DNA of 64,000 nucleotides, taken from the NCBI RefSeq assembly GCF_025399195.1, contig NW_026252152.1, positions 62,001 through 126,000 of the forward strand. Reading direction: 5' to 3'. The position numbers and the translations under genes were made by a program. Positions within the stretch are counted from its first letter, which is position 1. The number at the start of each line of letters is the position of its first letter. Below are positions 12,413 to 27,108 of this stretch, in pieces. Under the pieces are notes generated by a model. It was not told the origin of the DNA. It saw only the letters and a list, made by a program, of their open reading frames with translations, and did not search any database. This DNA is from Umbelopsis ramanniana AG. Lineage: Eukaryota > Mucoromycota > Umbelopsidomycetes > Umbelopsidales > Umbelopsidaceae.

Positions 12413-12585
12413 TATAGAAGATGACGATGCGGTGTATTGTGGTGTCTAACGAGCCTCGATACGCTCGGATGTAGAAAAATGAATTATGTTTAACAAAAAA
12501 AAACCAATGTGTGTATAAAAGAGCTGACATTATTGCAAATTTAAAAATTTGGATATACAAAAGAACCCGGTAGTTTGATGGCCAT

Positions 12586-14260
12586 TTAGTCAGAGTCATC
12601 AAATACAATCTTTTTGTTTCCTAGACCACCTGCACCACTGAGGGCCTTGGCCATAAGATCTTGCTGTTGCTTCTTGGCTTCCCACGATGGATGAAGTTGC
12701 TCAGTGCTGGCTTTCGCCTTGGCTGGTTGAGAAGGATTAGATGCATTGGATCTTCTCTTTCCAAGGGAGATATTGTTGCCTCCTGAAGCACTCTTCTTCA
12801 TTTGTCGTGCTAACTTTCTTTCCTCCTTAGCTTTTTCAGCCTCCAACTGCGCCTTGACGTGATTGGCTTCTTCGCCATACAACTTTTCATACATCCTTCA
12901 AAACCGATAAGAATTAGTGGTCCATTTGGTTATCGGATCCAGGCTGTCCCATACTTACTCTCGTCTACGTCTTTGACTTGGTCTATTCTTCTTTTCTTTT
13001 CCGTAATACTTGTCAAAGTTTTCATCCACCCAATTATCATCACTAGATTTTTTCTTTTTCTTTGGTTTTTCCTTTTCTCCTTCCTCTTCGCTGTCGCTAT
13101 AAAGTGTGCTGACAAAAGTTGATGAAGCGTCGGTCTCCTGTTTGCTGACTTTTGGCTTTTTGGCAGTGGAAGTTGCCTTGTCTGAGGAATCTGATTTGGT
13201 TTTTCGCTTTGATGGTAAAGTGTCATTTTCCACCTTTTGTTCTTCTTCCTCTTCCTCTTCGACCTCCATCTCATTGTCCTCTGCGTCATTTGTCTTATTT
13301 GGAACAGCTTCAGGGACCTGAGATCCAGCTTCCATGACTTTTTCAATGTCCTCTAACAGTTTGCTGAATTCTTCTTTGATGGGCTTAAAGTTGAGCAATC
13401 TAGCTTCAATATTGTGCTGCAACTTTGCATCCTCTAGCGATATCTCATTTGTATTTTTAGCTGCCTCATCAGTTGAAAATTCGAGCATCGACAAGATGTT
13501 GCTGTGTTTTATGGATTTGTGCTTGCTGATCTTGTTTCTAGTTGCTGTGGTTGCGATGAGATCGAGATCCATTGACTGTGCGATGAAACAATGAGACATC
13601 AGATATTGAAAGCTTTTACAATGCTTCTTTAACTACTTTTGTGTATGACAGCTTTACCTTTAGCATAGCCAACTCTTCGTCAATTTTGCTTTCCGAATCC
13701 TTGGTATCTTCCTTTCCTTCAATCTTCTCGTTACTAATACGAAAAATGTCAGTCATTACAACGGTAATCGTTATGGTTGTCTTTACCCTAATGACATACC
13801 TCTCCTGCGCAGATTTAGCAGCCTTCGATTTTTTAACCAGTCGCTGTATTTCGCTATTCTTTGCTTTCTTCATCAACTTCTTGACTTCCTTAATTACATG
13901 GAACTAGTCAAGCGGTCCCAAGTTAATGTTATGATCCAGGAAGTTGGCAGTCTCAGTTACGACTTACGAGCTTCATGTTGATCTTTTGGGCTTTCAATTC
14001 CAGTAGCTGTTTCTTGATAGCCTCTTCATCGATGTTTGAGTTTTCTCCATCCTTTACAAGTGATTTGGCTGCAAGGTTTGCCCGAGATATGCGTGACTTT
14101 CCACCGAGCTGAAAGACGAGGTGGGTTAAACAACGCTACATTGAGGCACATTGGTTACGCATCTTACCTGAGCGGCCAATAAATTGATTTTCCAAGTAAG
14201 ATTCTCCTTTTGTTTGATTTGGCTACCCATGGTGGCTTTTGCGACTGATTGTGTTGGCAT
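12586..14260 (-). CDS. Bud22/SRFBP1-family ribosome biogenesis protein
   Basis: Six exons: 14260-14168, 14108-13968, 13888-13800, 13733-13658, 13575-12959 and 12895-12586; about 441 residues. Bud22 is a nucleolar factor for 18S rRNA maturation and small-subunit assembly; the animal homologue is SRFBP1. The N-terminal half is helical and Lys-rich. The middle is acidic and basic low-complexity sequence. The C-terminus has the family signature: basic RRRRE, then MYEKLYGEEANH, LHPSWEAKKQQQ and a terminal KKIVFDDSD. Start 14260 is the first ATG; a second Met follows ten codons later. Convergent with the LYR gene, only about 170 bp between stops. Confidence 0.85.
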
Positions 14261-14985
14261 GAATGGCGACGTACGGTACAGCAGTGAGCTCTTTTTTTTT
14301 TTTTTTGAACGCCTATAGCAAAATTCAGCCAGTCTTCAATCTGGCGCAAGTCACGTACACGTGATCGTTTAAGCATGTTAATTTTTTTTGGCAACATCGT
14401 AACGTCAAACCATGAAGCTCAACCAGAGTTATTTCGGTTAACATTTCAATTATTGATTAATAGATTTTTTTTTTCTTCAATTGAATTTAAATTGAAAGGT
14501 TATACGTTAATGAGTAGTGTTGCTATTTAGCGCGCCGTACACTTCGCGCTGATTTTCGATAGATTTACGCTTATATGTGAGCGTAGAGAGATTGCTTTAC
14601 GACCTTTCGTTGTGTTCTTTCTTGCTTCAACAAGTGATTCAATGCAAATGCAATACGTTTGTACCTGGAACCTGCATTAACTGTTTTTATTTGTCTAAAT
14701 TCATACAATATGTCTCGCCTTGATCTTCAATATCGTACAACCTCTTCTACTTAGGCACTTCGTTTAGTCGCAGTACTTTCAATAACAAAAAGTCATAGGC
14801 TGAACGTCTGTTTCCGTGGAAAAGTCTCAAGTGTACGCAAATTATGAAATGGGCACTTGCCAAAAAAAAAAATCCACGAAATGCAAATGGCAAGAAAACT
14901 CGTGACTTTGGAGGAGGATGCGAATGAAAGTCAGCGGAAGCTCGGGCGAAATGCTTTAACACCGTACTCGTCTCCTCTCCTTCAT
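14261..14985. promoter_or_regulatory. divergent promoter region, BUD22 (-) and LAMTOR1-like (+)
   Basis: About 725 bp, AT-rich in the middle (14440-14520). Carries a CACGTG box at 14358-14363, 98 bp before the BUD22 start. A 44-codon open run directly upstream of the LAMTOR1-like ATG is not needed by the protein family and is probably 5' UTR. Confidence 0.5.
14358..14363. promoter_or_regulatory. CACGTG box
   Basis: Palindromic E-box in the BUD22/LAMTOR1-like promoter, about 98 bp upstream of the BUD22 ATG. It is the type bound by bHLH factors such as Cbf1. Function is inferred from position only. Confidence 0.4.
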
Positions 14986-15937
14986 ATGGGTAGCTGTTGT
15001 AGCAAGCAGAATCACGATGGTGTAAGTTGTGGCCTAGATCACTGGGTGCTTTTTATTATCCAAGACTGCCGTTGTGGAATCTTCGATCCCAGTAATCAGA
15101 GTACTACTCGTGCTGAGTGAATCCGTTCGCATGACCATTTATAACCGCAGCGATCACGCTCGACTTCCAACCATGTACTAATTCTTGCCAATTATGCCTT
15201 AGGAACATCCGCCGCTCCTTCACGATGGAGAAAACGGAAACTATGGGTAAGCGGTGTCAAGCCACCTGAGACACTTATGACCAACAGTTCTAACCAACAA
15301 ACCCTCTTCACTTTAGCTCGACACAAACCCAACAACAGCTACTATATCCTCCTGCACCAGCGATAGATCATATCAAAGAACAGGAATTTTGGAATCACGT
15401 TGTAGAGAGGACTGAGCAGTGAGTTTTAAGTCATACTGTGCAAACTTTTGATCTACATTGACGAACACTAACGCTTGGCATCAGACAATTGATAGATATA
15501 TCTAGCGCACAAACCGACTTACTACAAAACCAAGATGCACAAGAGAGATCAGAAAAATATCAGTCAGTATACATCTGTTGATTAACAGTAACTTGAGCAC
15601 GGAACTCAAAGATTGATGTTATTTAGGGATATTTTGAATCAAATTCAATATGACATACTGTGGCCAAGTGCTACGAACTTAAAGCTTCCAAAAGGACAGC
15701 TAACAGCAGCAGCAGCCTGCGATCAATTGTGCTCAGCTGCACCTAATGGAGGTCTTGGAGAAGAAGATATGGAATGGGTAAGGCTTCGTATCTTATTTGT
15801 ACAGATCAGACGCTATGGACTCATTTACCGTTCAATAGTTATATCAAACCATGGACGACATTCAAGACGCTGTCGGAAACATCAATGTTCGACCCGTAGG
15901 TGACATAGTTGTCAATCTAACCTTCTCGGAAAATTGA
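14986..15937 (+). CDS. LAMTOR1/Ego1-like lysosomal (vacuolar) anchor of the Ragulator/EGO complex
   Basis: Six exons: 14986-15021, 15203-15246, 15317-15418, 15485-15562, 15612-15777 and 15839-15937; about 174 residues against 161 for human LAMTOR1. Exon 1 is only 36 nt and encodes MGSCCSKQNHDG: Gly2 for myristoylation and Cys4/Cys5 for palmitoylation. Exon 2 gives EHPPLLHDG, a dileucine-like segment. A helical middle follows (ERTEQQLIDISSAQTDLL resembles the LAMTOR1 helix around NIIDVSAAD), and the C-terminus ends in a strand-like IVVNLTFSEN, comparable to LVVQFGIP in LAMTOR1. The role would be to tether Rag/Gtr GTPases to the vacuole for TORC1 activation. Identity rests on lipidation motif, size, and N- and C-terminal similarity. 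Exon 1 is separated by a 181-nt intron and is easily missed. Confidence 0.78.
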
Positions 15938-16262
15938 ATTCAACTGTAGTTTGTCTGCTCGGACAGCCAAGCCCATTGCATCCATATTCTCAAACCCGCT
16001 CGTTCATTCATTCACTCTCACGCCTTGTACAGTATCAGCTTACTTTTACCTTTAAAAAAAAATGATCCTCTTTCCCCTTGTCATGCTCTATACCATGACA
16101 CTAGTCATCTATGCTTTTAAGATTTTATCCCCGCCTCCATCCGTACGTTCAGTCCAACCCTTGTCATAAAAAATTTCAATTTCTCTTTTACTTTCATATT
16201 TTACATAAAATGCCTCGATACGGTCTAGATAGTCGTTATTGTTCCGATTAGAAGTGTAAGGG
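15938..16262. other. intergenic between convergent genes, 325 bp
   Basis: 3' flanks of the LAMTOR1-like gene (+) and POLA2 (-). Pyrimidine-rich, with no ORF or repeat of note. Confidence 0.5.
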
Positions 16263-18709
16263 TTATATCTTGATCAAATCGACTCTTGCTCTTTCCCAGA
16301 TTTTGCCTTCGACGCCAACACTGCCATCGCTGGTAAGTTGAAGGGGATGAATCGTCGCCCGAGCGAACGTGCCACCCGACTGCTTTTTGGACAGATACCC
16401 AGGGTTAATGCATACTACGCTGTCCACAATCTGTGCAAGCCGATTAGATGCGTAAGTACAAGCTCTCTTTCAATGAGACCACAGGTTATCCATCCACCTA
16501 CCTTTGCAAATGATTTTAATCGAGACGGTAAAATGAGGATGTCAGGTGTGACATCCATCTGGATGTGAGGCATTTGAAGAAGATCAAGGTTGTCACCAAG
16601 TGCAGGAGGGAACATAGGATAAAAGCTGTAACAAAGGAAATTCTCATGTGTGAGAAGCCTGATATGCAAAATATGGTCTCGAACCTCATGCTTTCAATTA
16701 CCTTCTTTGCTGCAGGATATGTCTGGTCAACCTGGCCAATCTATCGGACGCCTCTTTCGATCTTGAAATCTCCTCCAAGCCAAGGTTGAACAGAATATCA
16801 ATGTTTCCTATGCCGACGACCATTTCATTGATGCGAATCATGGATGGATTGCTCAGCATCACTATTCCCTTTGGCAGACCCAGTTCTTTGGATGGCATGG
16901 CTGGTTGTGGGAACACGGCGTATTCGTGAATGAGATCGTCACAGTGGGGTACTAGTAAGATCCTCGTTGCCGGGCTTTGTTGAATGAATCGCTGCAACCG
17001 AGCTGATACCTGTGAGCGGAAAACATCTACCGGAGATGCATCAACTTCACCATTTTGTAATAATGGATGCGATCCAGGCACAAATGGACCTAGCTGCGAG
17101 CGTGGTAACAATTTCATCATCAGAATGAGCAATGTACAAATCGGTACGCAGCTTCATCAGAATACCCACCAACATCAATATGTCAGGCTGCTCTGAAGCC
17201 ATTGTTTGCAGCAAATCTTCCAATGGAAGGTATGATAAATCGTCGTCTAGTGTATATGGGCCAGCAGCGATACACATGTCAATTGGTTTTCCTTGCATCT
17301 TTTCGCCATAATTGTATTCATACAACTCAGCAGCATCATGGACAGCAAGCGAGGGTAGTGGTATGGGCAAAACTTCGGATACTGTGAGCAGTTTGCCGGA
17401 ATTGTTGACTCCATTCAATGTCACAATCTGATGGTGATAGTTTCCATGTTACCAAAGGTGTAAGTGCGCTATTCATATTTCTATATGAAATCGTGCTTAC
17501 CTGACCAGGAAAGACAGAATACTCAGGTAGGTTGCCGAGCATGAGTTTGACACGTTTGCCCATACCCATAGATCTTGAAGTCTCCAATACGACAGATTGT
17601 TCATTAAGCTTACCAGCAGCATCTTCACAACAAATGCGCCCTACTGCCATGATATTGCTCTAGTGAAAATTAGTTACATCAGTTAGCTAAGAAGACAGAT
17701 AACCATTCATAATTATCCTCGGTGCCTACTTGATTTGCCCGTGTTGGATTTGCAAATTCTTGGATATTATGATGCTCCATGACGACCTCCGCGAAATATT
17801 CGATTCGATCATCAATGACTGGTAAAGCAGCGTTAGTTTGCGCTTACATATGGCGAGGTCCAAGGACGTTAAATACTCTCTACATACTTTCTGCTCTCTC
17901 TGAGATTTTTTCAAACATGTATCTGTATCGGTCGGTTTGCTCCTGAGCTAAGCTGATCTCGCATCGTGACTGGTCTCTAAATTCCTCACCCATGGCTGTT
18001 TTCCTGCTGAGATGGCCATTGAGGCTTTCCTCCACCTTGTTCCTGACTGATCTCTCAGAAAATCTTTGTGTTGTTTTAGACCTAAATTCAAACGTAACGT
18101 TACCATCTGATCAAGCTTCTTTTTCAAATATCAGGTTCTTCATCTTACGTAACGGTGGTCCCTAATTCTGACACTACTATAGGGATACGCTCGATGGGAG
18201 TGTTGAGAGACTGTACTCCAGAAAGTTCGCTCATACTATAAAGAGGAGTTTGTCAGGATCTAATCGATATCTTCAATGATGAAAGTCAAAACTCCAACTT
18301 ACAGATCTTGTATAGGATCTTTGGTAAAATTGTTGTTGGAACGAAGTAGGCCGCTGGAGTCACCTGCACGAGTTTGAAGGCGAGACTTATTTACGCTTGG
18401 CTTCGTTTTGTTCTGGACTGCGTTCTCGAAATCCCTTTGGATTTCACCATTCAACTGTCGAAGTAAATCAGAAGTGGGAACCGATACATTGCGCTCCATG
18501 TTGACAGGTCGTAACGCAAATGCTTCCCACTTTAGCACCAAGTCGCGTGCCTTGAGATTGTACTGTCTGCAAATAGCGACGGCTGGGCAAGAGTGAGTCC
18601 AGGTTCCTCATGGTGGGTATGGTCAAAGTAATGCTTACTCACCATCATTTATCACTTGTGGATCCTGTAAATGGAGACCCTGAGCGAGCTCTTCACGTAA
18701 TGCGGACAT
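16263..18709 (-). CDS. POLA2: DNA polymerase alpha subunit B
   Basis: Ten exons: 18709-18643, 18582-18303, 18235-18149, 18081-17888, 17818-17730, 17659-17501, 17427-17170, 17093-16702, 16625-16502 and 16430-16263; about 605 residues (human 598). Regulatory B subunit (Pol12) of the primase-polymerase alpha complex in the nucleus, tethering the complex at replication start. Order seen: N-terminal helical domain; the OB-like region with MAVGRICCEDAAGKLNEQS and YSVFPGQ; then the inactive phosphoesterase domain with CIAAGPYTLDDDLSYLPLED, LGPFVPGSHPLL, LLVPHCDDLIHEYAVFPQP and the C-terminal CINPGYLSKKQSGGTFAR. Every intron keeps phase. Convergent with the LAMTOR1-like gene; divergent from PFK with only 184 bp between the ATGs, so regulation may be shared. 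Confidence 0.95.
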
Positions 18710-18742
18710 GGCGAGTAACCAAAAAAAATCGAACAAATACAA

Positions 18743-18765
18743 CGCGACCCGAAAAAAAGGTCGCG
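18743..18765. promoter_or_regulatory. inverted repeat in the POLA2/PFK promoter
   Basis: Perfect 7-bp arms CGCGACC (18743-18749) and GGTCGCG (18759-18765) around an A-rich 9-nt loop. It lies between divergent POLA2 and PFK, about 35-55 bp from the POLA2 ATG. CGCG cores are typical of cell-cycle elements, which would suit POLA2, but binding is only inferred. Confidence 0.35.
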
Positions 18766-18790
18766 ACGTGCAGTGACTTCTCAAGTGTTC

Positions 18791-18796
18791 CACGTG
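18791..18796. promoter_or_regulatory. CACGTG box
   Basis: E-box in the 184-bp POLA2/PFK divergent promoter, 82 bp from the POLA2 ATG and about 98 bp from the PFK ATG. Confidence 0.4.
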
Positions 18797-18893
18797 ACCC
18801 TATGTTTTTGGGTTGAGATTCAATGTTGATAAAAGAGAGATAACCAAATTACCTTCGCATAAACCCTTCCTTCTTCTCTATTTCCAATACTTC

Positions 18894-22505
<3,612 letters not shown>

Positions 22506-22719
22506 ACGAAACATTATAGAACATTGATTTTTACATAAATTGGACACATTATATTTATCCACTACCTAATGAAAGAGGGTTAAGCGAAGTTAGTGGGACG
22601 CATGAGGTAGCTGATGTGGTAATAATGGCAGTCTGAAATTGAATGAAAAAACGACGAGACGTTTGACTGAGCTACCACTGCTATCTTTATCTGTTCGTAC
22701 CAGGTCATATCTGCCTCGA

Positions 22720-23605
22720 ATGTGGTATGCAAAGATCTACGATCCCATAAAGGTGGGATCTATAGATGGCACGGACACGGAACCGCACGATGCTGCAGTG
22801 GTGCGAGCATTGAATGCAGAATGTAGGTATCGCCATGCTGCCATTGCTGGCTTTACTTGTGCATAATGCTCACTTCCTTTCATAACAGATAAGCCACCGA
22901 GAATCAAGGAGACAGACCCGTTGAAGACACTGTTCGTTGGAAGACTTGATCCAGACACAACTGAAGGTAGTGCTTCATATCACTGTAGAAAATGTCGATC
23001 ATTTCCGACTAACGCACTTTTCAGATACGCTTAAGCGTGTGTTTGGCGAATATGGAGCATTACAGTGCGTTCGACTCATGTGTAATTTTGTCACTGGAGT
23101 GTCAAATGGGTACGCCTTTGTGACATATGAACGATCAGCGGCTGCGGAAGATGCATATCGACGAGCCAACGGCATGTATGTGGATGGTCGGCGAATCCTT
23201 GTTGATTATGAGCGTAGCCGCGTTATGAAGGGCTGGGTCCCTCGTCGACTTGGCGGTGGATTTTCAGGGAAAAAGGAGAGTGGACAGCTACGATTTGGTG
23301 CGCGAGACCGAGCGTTCCGCGACCCGATGTAAGTGTTTACAGAGAAAAGAGTATCGTATCAAGTAAGTTCTAACTCTGTGGAAATGCGCAGAAATCACGC
23401 CCGGCGTGAGCAGCAATCAGTTGAGATACCTCCTGAACAGCGCCGTGATGATAACTGGAGATATGACATGCTCCCTCGCTCGCATAGGCCGAGAGAGCAC
23501 AGTCCACACCACCATAGACGAGAAAGAGATTCATACAAGAGAGTGAGATCACGATCGCGAGATCGACACCGTTCTCCAAGCCCGTATCATAAGCGAAGAC
23601 GCTGA
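22720..23605 (+). CDS. SNRNP35: U11/U12 snRNP 35 kDa protein (minor spliceosome)
   Basis: Four exons, 22720-22822, 22889-22966, 23025-23328 and 23392-23605, encode about 232 residues (human 246). A component of the U11/U12 di-snRNP, which recognises U12-type introns in the nucleus. It begins MWYAKIYDPIKVGSIDGTD, nearly the human start, followed by an RRM with TLFVGRLDPDT (RNP2) and SNGYAFVTYE (RNP1). The family-specific block RRLGGGFSGKKESGQLRFG comes after it, then an Arg/Ser/His-rich tail. This block separates it from U1-70K. The protein is missing from most Dikarya, so it is a good lineage marker. Same strand as PFK, 214 bp downstream. Confidence 0.93.
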
Positions 23606-23743
23606 ACATTCATTCGAAACACCAAATACTAGTAAATAATCTTTTTCTATTATTACAAAAGGCGGAAAATCGAAACTATTTTGAAACACAATGTGGAAGA
23701 CGGTATATACTGACGCGGAAAAGACTGGCTTTTTTCTCCATAA

Positions 23744-25782
23744 TTAGTCGTCCATTGCCAGTCGTTCTTCTCGCGTAAGACGTCTAGCACTACGAATCCA
23801 TCGTCGTCGACGAGTCAAATCTCGCTTGCTGCCATCGCCACCATCCTTCTTCTTAAAAAGTGGTTCCCATTCTGAATTGCTATATACCCAACCCCCTTCA
23901 TCTGGATCAACATGCATCTATGATAGAGATAGAAAGTCAGAACCTCGCCCAATAAACCTATAGATTGCTCATACAACGCTGTAATGGATACTTACTTCTA
24001 AAGTGTGACAATGCGATGGCAAATTGTCATGAAAGCGTTTTGTCAATAAGTGATTGTTCAGTTTGATGATCAAACAATTGATAGCTTAGCTTACCAACTC
24101 CAAGAAAATTTTGCTTCCATGGTCCTGTCCTATCAAGCGTCCAATCACTATCCTCCCATTTGTATCCAGCAGGCGGCTTGTATTCATACTTGGTAGGTAA
24201 AGGTATAGTGCCGGAGATATCCGACCAAGGGCCACGTTCCATTCGAAGCATTTGAGGAGTGAAACCACTACCGGGCCACCAGCGCTGATTCTCATAAAGC
24301 GAGGCTTCCTTGAACTCTCCTTGCTCCGCTGCAGTTTCCTCCAAGCTACGGTACCATACACCCAATGTCTTGACAAATTGCTCTGAATGACGAGCTAGAT
24401 CTGGCCCAATATCACGCAAGACCAATTGCACGAACTTGGTATTGTAGAAGAACACCGATAGTCCGCCAAACATGAAAACGAGTCTCCACGGGATGACCCA
24501 TATGCCAACTGCAAGTGCAAACATGGAGATCAAAATGGCTTGTAACAGGTACATGGTCTCGGTCTCGGAAGACCAATCAAAGTGACTGGCATTGCCCATG
24601 ACCAAGTCATATCCATCGCTGAATTCACCCATCATGTTCTGAAGGTTTTTCAAGTTGCTTAGATATTCTGGAGAAGCATCATCTGAAGCGAATAAAACAG
24701 ATGACAATCCAAATCCGCTCAAAGTTCGTTTGCTTGACGGTCGCTGCTGAATGGGTGAAGCTTGAGCGCTGTTTGTAGCAGAGGACTTGACATTCATTTT
24801 TTCGTCTGATTCGGGCTCGTCGGTGAGTGGTTCACCACTATCATACTTTCCGTATTTTATATAGAATTTCGCAATTATCAAACGTAAGAGCAGTAACTGA
24901 GGTCCGAAGACGACGAGCACAGGATAAAAGCCTGATGAAGATAGGTTGAATTTCAGCTGGACGATTGGGGGAAAAAACAATAGACCCATTTCATTACTTA
25001 CAAATTACACACCAAACGACCATTGCCAGCAACGTGTCAGCAGTATTCTCCCAGCTTATGAGGCGAATGATAGCATCTCGAAACGCAAAGATGGCTCCGC
25101 ATTTAGATGCGAACCGGGTAAAATTTCGCGTAGTCGTCTGCGCATTTAGAGGTGGCTGGGACTTCAGATACAACATGGCAGGTGCGTATATGTCCTCTGA
25201 GCTTGCATTGACGGCGCTTGACATGATAACATCTTTGAGGTGGTGAGTAAAGTCGGGTGATGGCTCAGGGGTACTTGAAGCGGCGGGTGATTTATTTACT
25301 TCATCTTTATGCGAATCATGTAAAGAGGAGTCGGAATCGAAACCTGATTGCGAAGAAACCGATCTAACGGACGCGTTAGATTTGTGCTTGCTTATCTTCC
25401 CCCGTTGCTGGTCAGCGTTTTGTATCTGGCGAAGCGAGTTGGCAGCTGGTGAGTCGGTCATAGTCGGACTCTTGGGAGCCTTGGGCGTCGGTGAATCCCC
25501 ACCGTTGGGTCGTGAAGGTGGATTTGCTTTGACGGATTGGCAGCTGGGAGCGGAAGCAGCGCATTTATTATGGCAAACGTAATGACATTCTGAAATTGGG
25601 GTTTTGGTTATGACTAGTTAGTAGACGATTGGTGTAAACCAGTTTTTGGTGACTTGAAAGGTACGCATACCTGAGCATTCAAGACCCTGCTTTGCCAGAC
25701 CCCATAATAGCTTTGAGCAGTTATCGCAATAGGTTAAATTCGCAAAGGTATTCTCCTCAAAGTGGTGATTGGAGGAAGACAT
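23744..25782 (-). CDS. C1 zinc finger plus DysF-domain peroxin-like membrane protein
   Basis: Exons 25782-25671, 25589-25002, 24931-24095, a predicted 2-nt exon 23997-23996, and 23917-23744; about 570 residues. The N-terminus is a C1 (DAG/phorbol-type) zinc finger: NHHFEENTF, TYCDNC, WGLAKQGLEC, CHYVCHNKC and a final Cys, with full HX12CX2C spacing. A Ser-rich linker follows, then two hydrophobic regions (around FYPVLVVFGPQLLLLRL and LLQAILISMFALAVGIWVIP). After these come a DysF pair: YENQRWWPGSGFTPQM, RGPWSD, DEGGWVYSNSEWEP, TRRRRWIRSARRL. DysF with this membrane region is typical of the Pex23/Pex24/Spo73 group at ER-peroxisome or lipid contact sites. C1 suggests recruitment or control by diacylglycerol. 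The exon 3 to 5 junction is discussed as a finding. Confidence 0.8.
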
Positions 25783-27108
25783 TGCATGGGATAAAGGAGC
25801 CACGTGAAGATTCTGCCGTTTTTGAGGAATCGTGACAAACTGGCTCGTCCCAAATGCGGAAGGTGATTCAATTTGGTTGAGCTAACACTTTGGAAATGAG
25901 TCCACCGCTATAAACCTTGCAACAAAGTAATCAGAGAATGTAGAATTTATTTGTATGGAGCTTCAGTAAACATTCTATGGCTGTAGAGTCATAGTCCATA
26001 AGAATATAGCCGTTTATCATTTCAGTTCAGACACTTCTCGCGTAACAGCAGTCATGGTGGTCGGAGATTCAATGGAAAAAACGTATATAAATCTCTAAAA
26101 TTTTTCCAACATGAAATCTTTACGTCTCACAAACGATAAAAGATCCGTGAATTATGTCCTTTGGTTCTTCATCAGAATGGGCATCCAGACAATGGATCAA
26201 GACAAAGTCACTATAAAACCGTCGCCTGAAGTATTCGTACAATGAAATGGTGATGACCAAACGTGACTACAGTCTCTGAACAAACCCAACTCTTTTATTA
26301 CAAAAATTGAATATAAACAAAATAGAGCATCGATAGCTAGTATCCAATAGAGAATGTCGAGCTGACTGCTCTCATAAACGATCTCGCTTGCAAATCAATG
26401 ATCGCATGAATGTTGGTTTGGTTACTGTGATTGTGATAGATTGACAACTAGATCTTGGCTGAAGTGTGTATCACTTGCAAGGAAGCCTGCAAGATTCTCG
26501 GTGGTGAAGGCTCGCAGCTGAATGTAAAAGTTTACGCTACAGGCTACCACCACTTGCTACGTACTAGATGGCTCAACTATTTTGTTTTCTTTTTCATGTT
26601 TTTTCATTCTCGTTAACACTGCCGCTATTTGGGTTACTGAGGCTCGACAAGCCACAAGTCGAATCTACGGCACAGTATCTAAGTTTGCCATATGCGGATG
26701 ATATGAGAGAGTTTGCGAAACAATATGCCTTACTACAGTTGTTTGCGTGCGATTGCTGCTAGAGCCACCTCACTGAAAGTAGTATATCTATGGCCATGAG
26801 TGAGACATTTCTGATATAGACGCCGTATATTTACAGTTATACAAATCGAAAAAGGGTAGTTACGGAGTATGCAGACGATCAGCTTGACAAGTACAAGAAT
26901 TCATCATGTTCTATTGATGTTCTGTATGATACTTGTACAGTGAAGGTAGTCAGGCAACACCTTAGTGAACCGAAGTCATTCAGTAATTTTTTCTTCAGCC
27001 ACCTGCAAGTCACCCTCGCAAATGAGCCATTTGCCCAAATTCTAAAACTCAGTTTCTGTTCGACTTCAATAAGTCCCCTAGTTGCCTACCTCGACGCGTT
27101 TGTGATTC
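25783..27108. promoter_or_regulatory. long divergent intergenic region, 1.3 kb
   Basis: Between the C1-DysF gene (-) and Bin3 (+). A CACGTG box sits at 25801-25806, about 20 bp before the C1-DysF ATG. No gene is supported: the plus ORF 26568-26762 is hydrophobic but has no family features. Confidence 0.45.
25801..25806. promoter_or_regulatory. CACGTG box
   Basis: E-box about 20 bp upstream of the C1-DysF ATG, so possibly within the 5' UTR or at the transcription start. Confidence 0.35.

Noticed and set aside
15225-15253. ATG 15225 as start of the LAMTOR1-like gene
   Set aside because: It is out of frame with the following exons; the frame needed leads back to the MGSCC exon at 14986.
23986-23991. 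GTATCC on the minus strand as a U12-type donor in the C1-DysF gene
   Set aside because: It lies inside a better GTAAGT donor, lacks the following TT and no U12 branch site precedes the next acceptor.
24098-24098. Single-intron model for the C1-DysF 3' end using donor GTTGGT
   Set aside because: It keeps the frame, but the donor is poor, a strong GTAAGC lies four bases on and two residues would be lost; kept only as the alternative to the 2-nt exon.
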